NCBI GenBank assembly: GCA_030762935.1
Contig: CM060883.1
Span: 53,962,001-54,026,000, forward strand
From: Hymenopus coronatus
Lineage: Eukaryota; Arthropoda; Insecta; Mantodea; Hymenopodidae
Direction: 5' to 3'
DNA: 64,000 bases
How positions within the stretch are numbered: the first letter of the stretch is position 1; every line of letters begins with the position of its first letter. Made by a program: the position numbers and the translations under genes. This document shows, one piece after another, positions 1 to 10,260 of this stretch. The notes beneath the pieces are model-generated. The model saw nothing but the letters and a program-made list of their open reading frames with translations, did not search any database and was not told where the DNA came from.

Positions 1-912
1 ACTCTTGGGAAAATATAGAAAAAGCGCAAGCACTTTTTAGATTTGTAGGAAGAAATGTTAAGACTTTATTGAAGAAGTGATAGTATTGGAAATAGCAATG
101 CCAAAACATATGAAGAAAGGAAAATGCGAAGCCACTCTAGAGAATTATTTCTTTATTTTAATTCGTATAAGAAAACATCTCATACAACGAATTACAGAAA
201 GTAGCAGTTAAAATAAGCAGGGGCATGGCAGTGAATTACCAGTAATTTTATACTGAACATAAAAGACACACAGCTGAGAATCCAGTAACTTTTGCTGCAT
301 AAAAGATGCAAAAGGTTGACACTGTAAACTGCTATGCATAAATTACAACTGAAACCCCATTTCAACTTAATGTCATTGGTTCGCCCCGTTTCTTAGTAGG
401 ACCCATGTATGTTCTACAAGAGCTTATTCTGGTAAGAAATGTAATAATGCTATTCAATTGCTCATAAAAGTATTGGAAAGAGTAAATCCCTTTCTGAAAG
501 TCTTATCAGACATGGTCCACCCATTAGGGGCAGTCTCAATGGGCGGTTGTGAAGTGACGTACTGTGCAAGGGTGTGGCCCTTTACTATGGGAAATATGTC
601 CCTGTTCTGCGACAGAGAACAATTTATATCTAGAAGCTCCCCATGACCTGACCTGCATTCGTGCAGTTCTTCAACCCCAGAAGAGTGTTTCCATTCCGGT
701 GAGAAGCAACATCTCCTTTGTGCCCTGTTCAGTGTAAAGCTGTGGTAATGAATCGCTCTCCACATATTTACTCTATGCCGCGATAAATCGTTGTAACATC
801 TATCTTTTTTTAATTTTGCACTGTTGACGACTTCGTCACTGGTTTACTCAAAGTCGCTAAAATGAGAATTATCATTACTCATTAATTACATTTAACAAGG
901 CAACTAAAAAAA
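1..912. other. Unassigned single-copy-like stretch
   Basis: This stretch does not resemble the repeats that fill the rest of the window. The only notable open frame is a 103-codon minus-strand frame at 454-765, listed separately. Otherwise it is A+T-rich with no RNA gene, terminal repeat or motif that I recognise. Confidence 0.5.
454..765 (-). CDS. Unrecognised 103-codon open frame
   Basis: An uninterrupted minus-strand frame of 103 codons with more balanced base composition than its surroundings. It starts MWRAIHYHSF, is rich in Cys/His near the start (CCFSPEWKHSSGVEELHECR), and ends at a stop after TFMSN. It is not part of family A. I recognise no domain. It could be a chance frame, an exon fragment, or a piece of an unplaced transposable element. 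No initiation context, splice signal or neighbour supports a gene. Confidence 0.15.
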   Translation of the reverse strand: MWRAIHYHSFTLNRAQRRCCFSPEWKHSSGVEELHECRSGHGELLDINCSLSQNRDIFPIVKGHTLAQYVTSQPPIETAPNGWTMSDKTFRKGFTLSNTFMSN

Positions 913-1736
913 TCTGATGTGTTCCATTTACATAACTTTCTCTAGTTCTTCCATATATAAACTATTTTTATAAAATATTATTACAAAGGATTATTTTTTA
1001 TCTGCAATATGTGAATCCAGATAAACATTAGCAGAATTCGTCTTATTACTTGCTTCCTTGTAAGTAGAAGGAAAGTAAGGCAATACATTAGGCTAAAGTG
1101 ATAGTCAAATCTTTTAAAAGCTGGTTGCTATGTGAAACATTTGAGGTTCGGTTAGCTTTGTATGGTCTCGTTGGAGGAACTTTGAGTGGTTTAAAAATGA
1201 GACCAATAATAAGGAATATTTCGAAAACGGTCAACTGTACAAGAAGTATGACATAGATTATGTGTTTGGTCGAGACCTACGTTTTTTGTATAGTAAGTCT
1301 TGGTCTATCTCTTAAGGTTAACCGTTATGAAAAATTCTGCAAAATTCATCCAGAATAATGAGGTCTACAGAGGCTATTCCCAGAAAATTCAAAATATACA
1401 TTTTATTTGTGTAGGTAAATATCTTTAATATATGGTATTTTCATTAATATCGTTAGAGCCATTTTTGAAAAAAAAATGTTAAAAAACATTTCTGTGTAAA
1501 GGTTAGTTTGTGGTGGGGGGGATTTTTTTCAAAAGCTTCGTGTCGTACCCTTGGCAGATCCTTAACATATACCAAGTTTGGCATTTAGCGGTCAAAGTTT
1601 TTGAGCTATGCGGTTCCACACATTTTTCTAAAAATATTTTTCTCGTACCCAGGGAACCTCAAAACATATTTCCGGTGAAATCTCGACATGCAGTTTTTGG
1701 GTGGAATACAATATCTTCTGTAGCTAAAAAGTAAAA
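913..1736 (+). mobile_element. Family A copy, both ends present
   Basis: Starts with tctgatgtgttccattta and ends gctaaaaagtaaaa. The internal landmarks are in order: the Ser-like g-rich tract near 1510, the palindrome region near 1570 and the terminal hairpin remnant. The (CA)n segment normally found before the end is missing, which explains the short length of about 0.82 kb. It abuts the next copy head to tail at 1737. Confidence 0.7.
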
Positions 1737-1737
1737 A

Positions 1738-2740
1738 TCTTATGTGTTCCATTCATAATACTTTCTTTACCTTTTCTGTAATAGATTATTCGTACAAATG
1801 CTTATGCTTATAATTATTTAACGTTAATCAAGATACACATTAACAAACATAGTCTTTATAATATTTCCTCGCAGGCACAAGAGAAAGAAAGGAATGCACT
1901 AGGAAAAACACATCTTTAAAAACTGGTCACTCAGTGGTTAGATTGAAATTCCGTTCTTTGCGTGGTCAGGAGTAAAAAATAAACAAATTAAGTACTTTCA
2001 CATTATTTTCTCTATCCATTCTTCAACAAAATTTTCTGAAGAAAGGCGTGTTCCAACTACTTCACGTTAATCCACATAAACATTTGCGTAAAAACTTTTA
2101 TTATAGATTTCCTTGTTGATACAAAGGGTGAGGGAATACATTAAGTTTAAGTGATAGTCAAGTCTTTTAAGAGCTGATCGCAGTGATATTGACATTCCAT
2201 TCTCTTAGCTTAGAACAAATAAAAATTAATAACTTCGTCCCATTTGAGCAAAGTATAAGTATTTTAAAATGGAAACCAATAAGAAGAAATATCTTGGAAA
2301 TGGCAAACAATTATGGAACATAAATTGCATGTTTTAATGAGATCTGCATTTTTACTTATTTATTTTGTGGTAAGATTTTTCCTGTCTCTTGCGGGTTACG
2401 AGATAAGGAAACAGAATGAACACGGCTTCAGAGGCTTTTCACAGAACATCTAAAATATACATTTTATCTGTCATGAAAATGCCTTAAATGTTTGGTATTT
2501 TAACTGAAGTCCTTAGAGCCATTTTTTGAGAAAATCAACAGTTTTCCAATATTTTCCAAGTAAAGGTTAGCTCGGAGGGGGGATTTTCTTGAAAATTTTC
2601 GTGTCGCAATCTTGGAAGATGTTGAACTAAATATCAGGAGCGATGTTTAACGAACTTTTTGTTTCTCGCTATCGAAGTTTTGGGGGAAAGCAATGACTTC
2701 ACTATCTACTATGTACATTGTATGTGGTAGAGAAGTAAAA
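1738..2740 (+). mobile_element. Family A copy, head-to-tail with the previous one
   Basis: Starts tcttatgtgttccattca directly after the gtaaaa end of the preceding copy, and ends gtggtagagaagtaaaa. The G-rich tract lies near 2575-2585. The palindrome and (CA)n site are degraded. The tight junction suggests either insertion of one copy at the end of another or a tandem arrangement. A short start-like stretch (2741-2880) follows and fades into unmatched DNA. Confidence 0.65.
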
Positions 2741-2880
2741 AGCTGATGATAAGTATTCACAGTTTCTTTTCCATGTGAAGACAATGCGTGTACTTAAAAT
2801 ACTCAAACAGTTCTGCCTTCTTTTCTAAAGTATAGTACCTGCTGTGTGTGGGTTTTTTCTTACGAATTTCTTACGATGTT

Positions 2881-3153
2881 GCATTGCCTTTAGAAATCGA
2901 GCTCAAATAATATGAAATATTTTTGCTTCTTTAACGAAGTTTACTTTCCTACCCATTTCCATTGTTTAAGTATTGTGGATTTAAAACTTCTTAATTTGGT
3001 TCAAACACCATTGGATTTCTTTCTTCCTTCCTTCTTATTTTTACTTGCTGTACAAGTTATTCTTTATTCTGTATTTCTCGCGCTTAATTCAACGGCAGAA
3101 CGTTTACTCGTGATATTTATTGAAGGTTATTGATTTTGTCAACTTCTAGAAAA
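2881..3153. other. Unassigned spacer
   Basis: A T-rich segment between two family A copies. A 73-codon plus-strand frame at 2912-3133 is hydrophobic but matches nothing I know. I see no other feature. Confidence 0.4.
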
Positions 3154-3401
3154 ATCTGAAGTGTTTCTTCACATGGCTTTCTCTACATCTCTGTAACAAA
3201 TTGTTGTTGAAAAGCCTATTTTTCTATCTACTTCATGCTGATCGATCGGTAAACATTGGCAGAAATGACATGTTATGTGTAAGTAGAAGGGGAATAAGAG
3301 AGAACACAAGGCTAAAGTGATAGTCAAATCATTTAAAAGCCGGTTGCTATATGATTGAAATCCGTTTCTTGCATGACCAAGAATTGACAAATTCCCGTAT
3401 G

Positions 3402-3677
3402 TAATGGAAATTTTGTTTTATTTAGCTCTTTAGCTATTGTGGTTCTCAGAGTCCTATTCTATACTGGGCGTGAAAGACCGCTTAATTTTGCTCAGAGGCC
3501 TCTTTTATCAGGTTCGAGGTTCTTTTACAACACGGGACCAACGGCTTTACGTCCCTTCCGAAGGAAGCGATGCTAAGGATTTTTACCCTCGAAAATATCC
3601 ACCTCCTCCGCCGGGTTTGAACCCGCGACCTTGGGTATATGCAGTTGGCATTGTAACCATTACACCAAGGACGGCGC
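3402..3677 (-). mobile_element. tRNA-derived SINE with target-site duplication
   Basis: On the minus strand the element begins with a tRNA-like head. It has an A-box-like tggtgtaatggttaca and a B-box ggttcaaaccc. A body related to the copy at 51960-52192 follows (shared gaggttcttttac and a gcgtgaaa segment), then an A-rich 3' end. The flanks carry the same 13 bases with one mismatch: aaattcccgtatg at 3389-3401 and aaattctcgtatg at 3678-3690. These restore an uninterrupted family A sequence when joined. This is the clearest retroposition footprint in the window. Confidence 0.8.
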
Positions 3678-4087
3678 AAATTCTCGTATGAGAAAAGTTT
3701 ATGTATTTTAAAACATAAAACCAATAATAAGGAATATCTCAGAAATTGTATGTGCATGACATAAATTGTGTGCCTTAACGAGATTACATTTTTGTGTAGT
3801 AAGTTTTTACCAGGTGTGCAGAAGTCAATCAGGATGAAGAGCACTTCAGACGCCACTCTCATCAAATTCAAGATATACATTTTGTCTTGAAAAATATCTT
3901 TAATGTAGGGTATTTTAAACAAAATCGTTAGAGCAATTTTTGAGAATATCAATTTTTTCATGTAAAGGGTAGTTTGGGGAGGGGGGATTTTCCTCAAAAT
4001 ATTCGTGTCTCATCCTTGGAAGATGCCTATCTTAAATACCAAGTTTGGTTTTTACCGACTTTCCTTTTCGAGTTATCGAGTTCATAG

Positions 4088-4089
<2 letters not shown>

Positions 4090-4159
<70 letters not shown>
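4090..4159 (+). repeat. (CA)n microsatellite, about 35 units
   Basis: A pure CA run at the position where family A consistently carries a short CA stretch before cggacctttttc. It is the longest pure CA run in the window. Confidence 0.97.
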
Positions 4160-4162
<3 letters not shown>

Positions 4163-4179
4163 CCTTTGCCTATTTTTAA

Positions 4180-5006
4180 TTTCTCTACACATTCTATGCA
4201 CATAGTGTATAGAGAAGGTATTGCATACCACCCAAAACTTCAATACCGAGATTTCATCGCAAAGAGACGTTTAAGGGTCTGCTATATAAAAAAAAAAAAC
4301 CTACATTTTTGGAAAAAGGTCTTGTATGTGCGCATCTGTGAACACGATAACTCAAAACCGAAAAGTCGGTAAAATACCAAACTTGACATATAAGTTTAGT
4401 ATCTTCCGAGGATGCGACACGAAAATTTTGAAGAACATCCCCCCACCCCAAATTACCTTTTACACGGAAAACATTTCCAAATTTTGATTTTCTCAAAAAT
4501 AGCTCTTATAATTTTGATTAAAATACTGTATATTAATGATATTTACACTTCATATAAAATGTATATTTTGAATTTTCTGCGAATGGTCTCTGAAGACCTC
4601 TTTATTCTCGATGAATTTTGCTGGATTTTGCATAACTAGTAAGCCGTGATAGAGAGACATAAACTTACTATTCAAAGTATGTAGATGTCGTTGAAACACA
4701 CAACTTTTTCGGGGAGTTGACCATTTTTGAGACATTCATTGTTATTGGTACCAGTTTTAAAATACTTACTTTTCACACATGTGAATTTGTCAACTCCGGG
4801 CAATGCAAAGAAACGGATTTCATCACATAGCAACCAGCTAACTATCGTTTTAGCCTGGTGTATTCCATGATTTCCCTTCTTACAAAAAACATTTCTGCTA
4901 ATATTTATCTGGATTAACATGAAGTATACAGCAGAATAATCTGTTTAACAATAATTTGTTACAGAGGTGTAGAGAAAGTCATGTGAATGGAACACATCAG
5001 ATTTCG
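4180..5006 (-). mobile_element. Family A copy nested in another family A copy
   Basis: A minus-oriented copy beginning tttctctacacattctatgc and ending gtgaatggaacacatcag. It lies inside the plus-oriented copy 3154-5117. Identical 7-mers TTTTTAA flank it at 4173-4179 and 5007-5013. If these are a target-site duplication, this is the best-defined insertion of the family here, about 827 bp long. Confidence 0.75.
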
Positions 5007-5117
5007 TTTTTAATACAGGAGACCCTAAATCGTGTGTTTCCGACGAAATCTCCGTAACGAATGTTTGGGTGGAATGCAATTACTTCTCTAAGTACCGTGT
5101 AGAGAAAGTAAAAACTA

Positions 5118-5726
5118 GTTTACTCTGTAGTGTTCAGGTATTGACCAGCATTTTAAAGAGACATTGTAATATAATTCAACGCCAGAGAAAACTAGAGGGG
5201 AGAAAATATTTCAGATTTGATAGCATTGGCTTTAGTTCCAGTATTGCTCTACCCTTCCTAACTTTTGTGCTATTGTGAGCAGCTTTCTTTGGAAGGTACC
5301 CATCATGTAGGAGGATTTGGAAACGCTTCTGACAATGGAAGTCTCCGATGGGAGAAGTTTTGGATAAAGGTTAAATCCATACAGTAAAATGCACATTTCA
5401 AACATAATTCCAAAATTCTTAGCCGGAATCCGGCAATGTATATAGACATCCCAGCTTGAAGTGGAGCTATAGCTGCAGATTCACTAATTTCGCTCTCTCT
5501 CTCTGTCCTTTTCCCCAAAGAAAGCCTTCGAGGAGATAAATCAAATGGGTGATTGTGATCCTCGTGGTTAGAACTCGCCCAAGGCCTTTCCATGTCATGC
5601 AGCATCTAAGTATTATTCAAATTCCATTAAAGACGTCAACGTTAATTTGAAGAGGCCTCAAGTGGCTTAGAAAATTACCTGGGCCGCTTCAAAAAACAGT
5701 AAACTTATCTATTCGGGGGAAAACAC
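5118..5726. other. Unassigned stretch
   Basis: Not similar to family A. A 100-codon minus-strand frame at 5303-5605 contains an Arg/Ser/Glu-rich middle but no recognised domain. A short ctctctctct run lies near 5495. I cannot assign anything here. Confidence 0.4.
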
Positions 5727-6368
5727 CGATGTGTTCCATTCATATGACTTTCTCTACTTGTTCTAACTTCTTACAATATATTCCTCTTTCTACTCAATGC
5801 TTATCGATAATAAGCAGAATGGTTTCATCCACTTAGTTCCTTAAGGAGAAGGAGAATAAGGGAATACATTAGGCTAAAGCGATAGTCAAATGTTTTAAAA
5901 GCTGGCGCTATGCGACATCGCTGGGAGTAAACCAAAAGAAACATGGACGACTTCCTGTTTTAGAAAAGTATAAGTATTTTAAAATTGAAACCAGTAACAA
6001 GGAATATCTCAAAAACGATTAGCTCCACGCAAAATTTTAAAGGGTAGATATAAATTATTAATTTTGACGAGTATTACACTTTTTTGTAGTAAGTTTTTGT
6101 CTATTGCTTACGATTAACCAGTTATGCAAAGGTTATTTGGGATAAAGAGGAATTCAGAGGCTATTCCCAGGAAATTCAATATATAAATTTTGTCATGTAG
6201 ATATATTTAATATCTAGTATTTTAATTAAAATCGTTAGAGTCATGTTTGAGAAAAACAAAGTTTTCAAAAATGTTACCATGCAAGTAAAAAGTTATTTGA
6301 GGTGGGGGATTTTTTTTTTTGATAATCTTCGTCCGGCCTCCTTGGGAAATACTAAACTTATATACCAA
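5727..6368 (+). mobile_element. Left half of family A, first arm of a fold-back pair
   Basis: Starts ccgatgtgttccattcatat and proceeds through the normal order up to the central palindrome region (atataccaagatagtatct at about 6360). There the sequence turns into the reverse complement of its own left half. It forms a long imperfect inverted repeat with 6369-6992. Confidence 0.7.
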
Positions 6369-6992
6369 GATAGTATCTTCCAAGGATGCGATACGAAGAT
6401 TTTGAGGAAAATCCCCCCACCCCAAACTACCCTTTACATGGTAAACATTTTGAAAATTTTGATTTTCGAAATGGCCTAACGATTTTGATTAAAATACCGT
6501 ACATTAAATATATTTACACGACAAATAAAATGTATATCTTGGAATTTTCTAGGAATAGCCTTTGAAGACTTCTTTATTCTCGATGAATTTTGCATAAGTA
6601 GTAAACCTTAAGAGAGAGACAAAATCGTACTACACAAAATATGTAGATTGTTGAAACACAATTTATGTTCATATATATATATATAACGTGAAGTTGACGA
6701 TTTTTTTAGATATTCCCTGTCATTGGCTTCAGTCTTAAAATACTTAAACTTTTCTCATACGAGAATTTGTCAACTCCTGGCAATGCAAAGAAACAGATTT
6801 CATCTACATGGCAATCAGCTTTTAAAAATTTGGCTATCATTTTAGCCTAGTGTAATCCATGATTTCCCTTCTACTTACAAGAAAATATTTCTGCTAATGT
6901 TTATCTCGATTAGCATGAAGTAGATAAGAAGAATAACCTTTTTAACAATAATGTATTACAAAGACGTAGAGAAAGTCATGTGAATGGAACAC
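6369..6992 (-). mobile_element. Left half of family A, second arm of the fold-back pair
   Basis: The reverse-oriented left half begins at the shared palindrome (tagtatcttccaaggatgcg) and ends gtcatgtgaatggaacac. The whole 5727-6992 unit has start-type ends on both sides and no right-hand terminal hairpin, as expected if two opposite copies recombined at the internal palindrome. Arms are diverged, so this is not an assembly-fresh duplication. Confidence 0.7.
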
Positions 6993-7060
6993 AAGATCTT
7001 TTAACTTTCTTTTTTTTTTTGGCGTTAGTAATTTTTTGTTACATTTAAGTAAGTATTATA

Positions 7061-7787
7061 CAAGGATCATCCTGAAAGTAACAGACGATTTGGCATAACT
7101 AAATAATAACGAAAGTTATCAACATAAAACTTTATTTACAGAGTTACAGTAACTTATTCTATTTTTAACGTAACCGTCATTGCAATCAAGGTATTTATTG
7201 TCACGTGATACCGGTTTTTCAATGCAAATGTACTCTTTCACCGCTAAAGATCTGAGCTAAGATGTCTCTGCCGCTTTTGAGATCTTCATAGCTGGGAAAT
7301 CTTTTGCATCCAAAAAGTCATGTGCGGTGTCCAAAGTGAAACACTGGTTTTCCAGAATTCTTTTATCAACATTTGCTATCAACTCCTCCATAACGATTGA
7401 TGAACTTCCACTCCGATCTTTTTCATACACACTGGTTCATCCTTGATTACTTGTAAATTATATGCAATTTCCCAATTTCCTACTGAAGACCTGTTCATAA
7501 TCACTATAAACTTGAGTTATTTGCCTAAACATTTCTATTGACCGAACATTTTGTGTGGAAAAAAAAAAAAGAAACCGAATAAGTTATTAAGTTATTATAT
7601 GAAATGCATAACATCGGCATTGAAAAACTGTTACCATGTGACAATAAATATCTTGACAGAAAGACAAAGACAAATGCGTTGCCAAATAGAGTAAGGTACT
7701 GTAATTTTGTAAATAAAGTTTTATATCGATATCTTTCGTTATCATTTAGTTATACCAAATCGTTTGTTACTTTCAGGATGACTCTTG
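7061..7787 (-). mobile_element. Internally deleted mariner-like element
   Basis: The two ends form near-perfect terminal inverted repeats of about 78 bp: left caaggatcatcctgaaag, right end reading caagagtcatcctgaaag on the other strand. TA lies on both sides (7059-7060, 7788-7789). Between them, minus-strand fragments resemble the N-terminal helix-turn-helix part (DKRILENQCFTLDTAHDF) and the extreme C-terminus (CLDCNDGYV) of mariner transposases. The catalytic middle is missing. At 727 bp against about 1.3 kb for a full mariner, it is a non-autonomous deletion derivative. Long terminal repeats are unusual for mariner. Confidence 0.75.
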
Positions 7788-7789
7788 TA

Positions 7790-8384
7790 TTATAATCTTA
7801 TCAACTATAAAATTAAGTGTGAAGTAAGAACATAATATTTCCTCACGCTTGATGTTTGAAAATTACAGGACTCCTAATTATTTCTAGCCGGACAAGCCCA
7901 TGAATGATTTATTCCCGATAGATAGTTGGAGCGGGTGACGGGAACTCTCATGAATGACATTTCTCCCTTGGCTTTAAAAATTCCATTAGAAAAACCCAGT
8001 TCGCTCTGACATTTCTAGTATGTTATGGATCACTAACTTGACCTTCAGCTTTTGAAGAGGCAGTACCTTCACCAACAGTTTCGCGTGTCACATCAGTAGA
8101 ATGACGTTCCCTGATGGAAAATCGACCAGTCTTAAGCATGTTCTGCACATTAATATTTAGTAAGTTTTTTCATGCTAATGCAATTGGTGGAGAAGCAGCA
8201 ACCATGCATAAATCGAGTCATAAATGTTAAAAACTCCACATATCCACGTTGTTAAGAAAAATCTCGTTTCATTGTGAAAAGGTGACTCACAGACAGAAAA
8301 TCCACGCGTAGCTGAGTGTAACGTAAGTTGAAATTAATAAAAATAAGCAACATACGGAGCCATTAATATAATGCATATGGAAAA
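7790..8384. other. Unassigned stretch
   Basis: A+T-rich with no terminal repeats or frames of note, and not similar to family A or B. Confidence 0.4.
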
Positions 8385-8765
8385 TTTGTCAAAAATTGTG
8401 AAAACTAAAACATTATTTTGTGTTACGATAAAATGATATGAATACTAAAATTTAAGAAAATACTTGCGCTTTTCTCACATGGCGCACCTTAACCAACCGA
8501 TTAACTGAAGCTATAGATGGGTAGCCGCGTGCTTATTAAACCTTTTTCCTCGCAAATTTTTTTCTAATACTCAATATATTCCACGCGATCCAATTTTTGA
8601 CTAATTTGTTTAAAAAATTATACTGCATCTCAAAAGCACATTAAAATAAAATAGTCTATTTTTTCAAAATAATGCCCCAATTAGGTAAATAAATGATTAT
8701 ATTCGTATTTTGAAAAGATAGGAGTTTTGAAGAGTATGAAAAATAATTTTCTCCATTAATTAAGC
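8385..8765 (+). repeat. Family B dispersed repeat, copy 1
   Basis: This segment aligns with 18358-18745 in the same orientation. Shared stretches in order include aaaaattgtgaaaa, cgattaactgaagctata (caattaactgaagctata in the other copy), gatccaatttttgactaatttg, and ctcaaaagcacattaaa. Divergence is substantial, with small indels. I recognise no coding capacity and no family name. Confidence 0.65.
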
Positions 8766-8887
8766 ATATATAAAATATATATAATATGACTGATCTATTT
8801 GTAAACTCATTTGCTATAAAGCTGGATTTATTTTACTGAATATTTTGAAAAAAATACATCACGTAGCTTATTTTTAATAGAAAAATA

Positions 8888-8944
8888 TGTTGTGTTCCAT
8901 TCACACGCCTTTCTCTATATCTCTAACAAATTATGATGATGATG

Positions 8945-9003
<59 letters not shown>

Positions 9004-9088
9004 GAAGCTTATTCTTCTACTTCCTGATAATCGAGATCAGCATTAACAGAAATTGCCTTCATTTCTTGGTTCCCTGTAAGTAGAAGTG
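8888..9088 (+). repeat. Family A left fragment with an expanded ATT run
   Basis: Starts gttgtgttccattcacac and continues to the segment ending ccctgtaagtagaag. The normal aacaaattattgtt site has grown into the ATT repeat at 8936-9001. After 9088 the fragment is cut by a GT-rich microsatellite, then by a reverse-oriented piece. Confidence 0.65.
8936..9001 (+). repeat. (ATG)n(ATT)n microsatellite
   Basis: Four gat units, then about 20 att units, grown from an A+T-rich seed inside family A. Confidence 0.95.
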
Positions 9089-9160
9089 TGTGTGTGTGTG
9101 TGCGTGCGTGCGTGGGTGGGTGGGGGTGTGTGTGTGTGCGCGCGCGTGCGTGTGTGTTTT
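9089..9160 (+). repeat. Compound (GT)n/(GC)(GT) microsatellite
   Basis: A GT run with cgtg, gggt and gcgc interruptions, ending in a T run. It sits exactly at the switch between a plus and a minus family A fragment, at the place where the minus copy would carry its GT stretch. Confidence 0.9.
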
Positions 9161-9164
9161 TTTT

Positions 9165-9705
9165 TTTTGATTAAAATTCTGTATGTTTAAGATATTTTAT
9201 GACGAACGAAATGTATATCTTGGATATTCTGGAATAGCCTCTTAAGACCTACTCATTCAAGATGACTTTTGCATAACTGGCAAACCGTAAGAGATATACC
9301 ACACATACTACACAGAGTGTAGATCTCATTAAAACACACGTGTATGTTATATACATTTTTTGTTTGTAGAGTTAACCGTTTTCGAAATATTCCGGATTAT
9401 TGGTTTAGACCCTTAAACTTTTCTCAAACCGGAAAACATCTTTCTTCTCGTTTCTCGTTTGTTTACTCCTGGAAAGCAAAGCTATTGGAATTTCAATTGG
9501 TTCACATAGCGACCGGTTTTTAAAGGACGAAATTATCGCTTTAGGCTGAACATTTTCTTATTTCCCTTCTACTTACAAAGATCTAGTAATAAGACTTATT
9601 CTGCTTATGTTTATCTTGATTAGCTTGATGTAGATAACAGATTAATGTTTTGAATAAAAGGTTTGTTTGCTGAACATAGAGGACATCATGTGAATGGGCA
9701 CATTA
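9165..9705 (-). repeat. Family A, truncated minus copy
   Basis: Starts internally at gattaaaattctgtatg and runs to the normal end atgtgaatgggcacattaga. A second short minus end-fragment follows at 9716-9860 (to gtgattgtaacacagattt). Confidence 0.65.
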
Positions 9706-9715
9706 GATTTTTCTC

Positions 9716-9860
9716 CTTCTACTTAAAAGAGATCAAGTATTTAAGGACAATTTCTGCTAATGTTTATCTCGATTAGCATGTTGTAGATAGAAGAATAAGC
9801 TTTTTAACAATAATTTGTAACAGAGATGTAGAGAAAGCCATGTGATTGTAACACAGATTT
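9716..9860 (-). repeat. Family A end fragment (minus)
   Basis: Contains the last 145 bp or so of a minus copy: tgctaatgtttatctcgatt through catgtgattgtaacaca. Confidence 0.6.
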
Positions 9861-9865
9861 GTTTT

Positions 9866-9980
9866 TTTGATACAGGGAACCCCAAAACGAGTATTTCTGG
9901 TGAAATCTCAAAATTTTGGGTGGAGTGCAATACATTCTCTGTTTATGTACTATGTACATACTTAGTAGAGGAAGTAAAAA
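9866..9980 (+). repeat. Family A right-end fragment (plus)
   Basis: The terminal block from gatacagggaaccccaaaac through the ctatgtacat hairpin to tagtagaggaagtaaaa. Confidence 0.6.
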
Positions 9981-10084
9981 TGCTCCAAATTTGCCAGCGC
10001 AAAATTAGGTGAAAAATACTGCACATAACAATATAGGACAAAATGACAAACGAGACAATAAGATACAAGAGAGGGATGACTGAC

Positions 10085-10257
10085 ACTGCTGCTGACGGGC
10101 GAAGCATCAGAAATGTGGATGGGGAGGGCTCGTTGCCAGAACACATTGCGGATGGACCCAGAAACAACAAGAATGGGAAGAAGAACGGCAGGGAGACAGA
10201 GACACAATGAGATGACTTCAAGTAGCCAATAGGAACAGTAGGCAGAAATCAAGGCAA
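10085..10257 (+). pseudogene. Decayed C-terminal tail of a non-LTR retrotransposon ORF2
   Basis: Read on the plus strand with frame changes, the segment gives W-G-x-L-V-A-R, then W-T and an E-W segment. A Gly/Arg/Gln-rich stretch and a D-D-F-K motif follow. This order resembles the tail that follows the reverse transcriptase domain of many LINEs (GH-x-AR, EW-x-PR, GR-x-RW-x-DD). It is degenerate and the preceding reverse transcriptase is absent. The match is by eye from knowledge of the family. Confidence 0.4.
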
Positions 10258-10260
10258 ACA

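Larger units (their letters stand above)
3154..5117 (+). mobile_element. Family A copy interrupted by a SINE and by another family A copy
   Basis: The host copy runs from tctgaagtgtttcttcacat to tgtagagaaagtaaaa. It is split first by a tRNA-headed SINE (3402-3677), flanked by a 13-base duplication of host sequence. It is split again at its (CA)n/T-rich region by a minus-oriented family A copy (4180-5006). The host resumes at 5014 with tacaggagaccctaaat, the expected continuation, and finishes with its terminal hairpin. So this copy predates both inserts. Confidence 0.75.

Noticed and set aside
913..1736. Family A as a Helitron (starts with TC, hairpin near an end)
   Set aside because: No CTRR end follows the hairpin, and one nested copy shows a candidate 7-bp target duplication, which Helitrons lack.
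1727..1745. Satellite array of family A
   Set aside because: Head-to-tail junctions exist (1737, 2741, 57645), but most copies are isolated, in both orientations, or nested, which fits interspersed insertion better.
3482..3997. A recurring translated pattern in many frames, such as KIPPPQTTLYM...SKMALTILIKIPYIKDIY
   Set aside because: It appears wherever family A is read on the strand opposite to its + sense. Frames break at different places in each copy and stops follow soon after. It reflects DNA similarity, not a kept protein. A test of substitution bias by codon position over all copies would decide.
4005..4205. Frames of repeated Thr-His or Ser-Leu, and Met-Tyr-Val-Cys frames at 20416
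   Set aside because: These are translations of CA, CT and TATG microsatellites.
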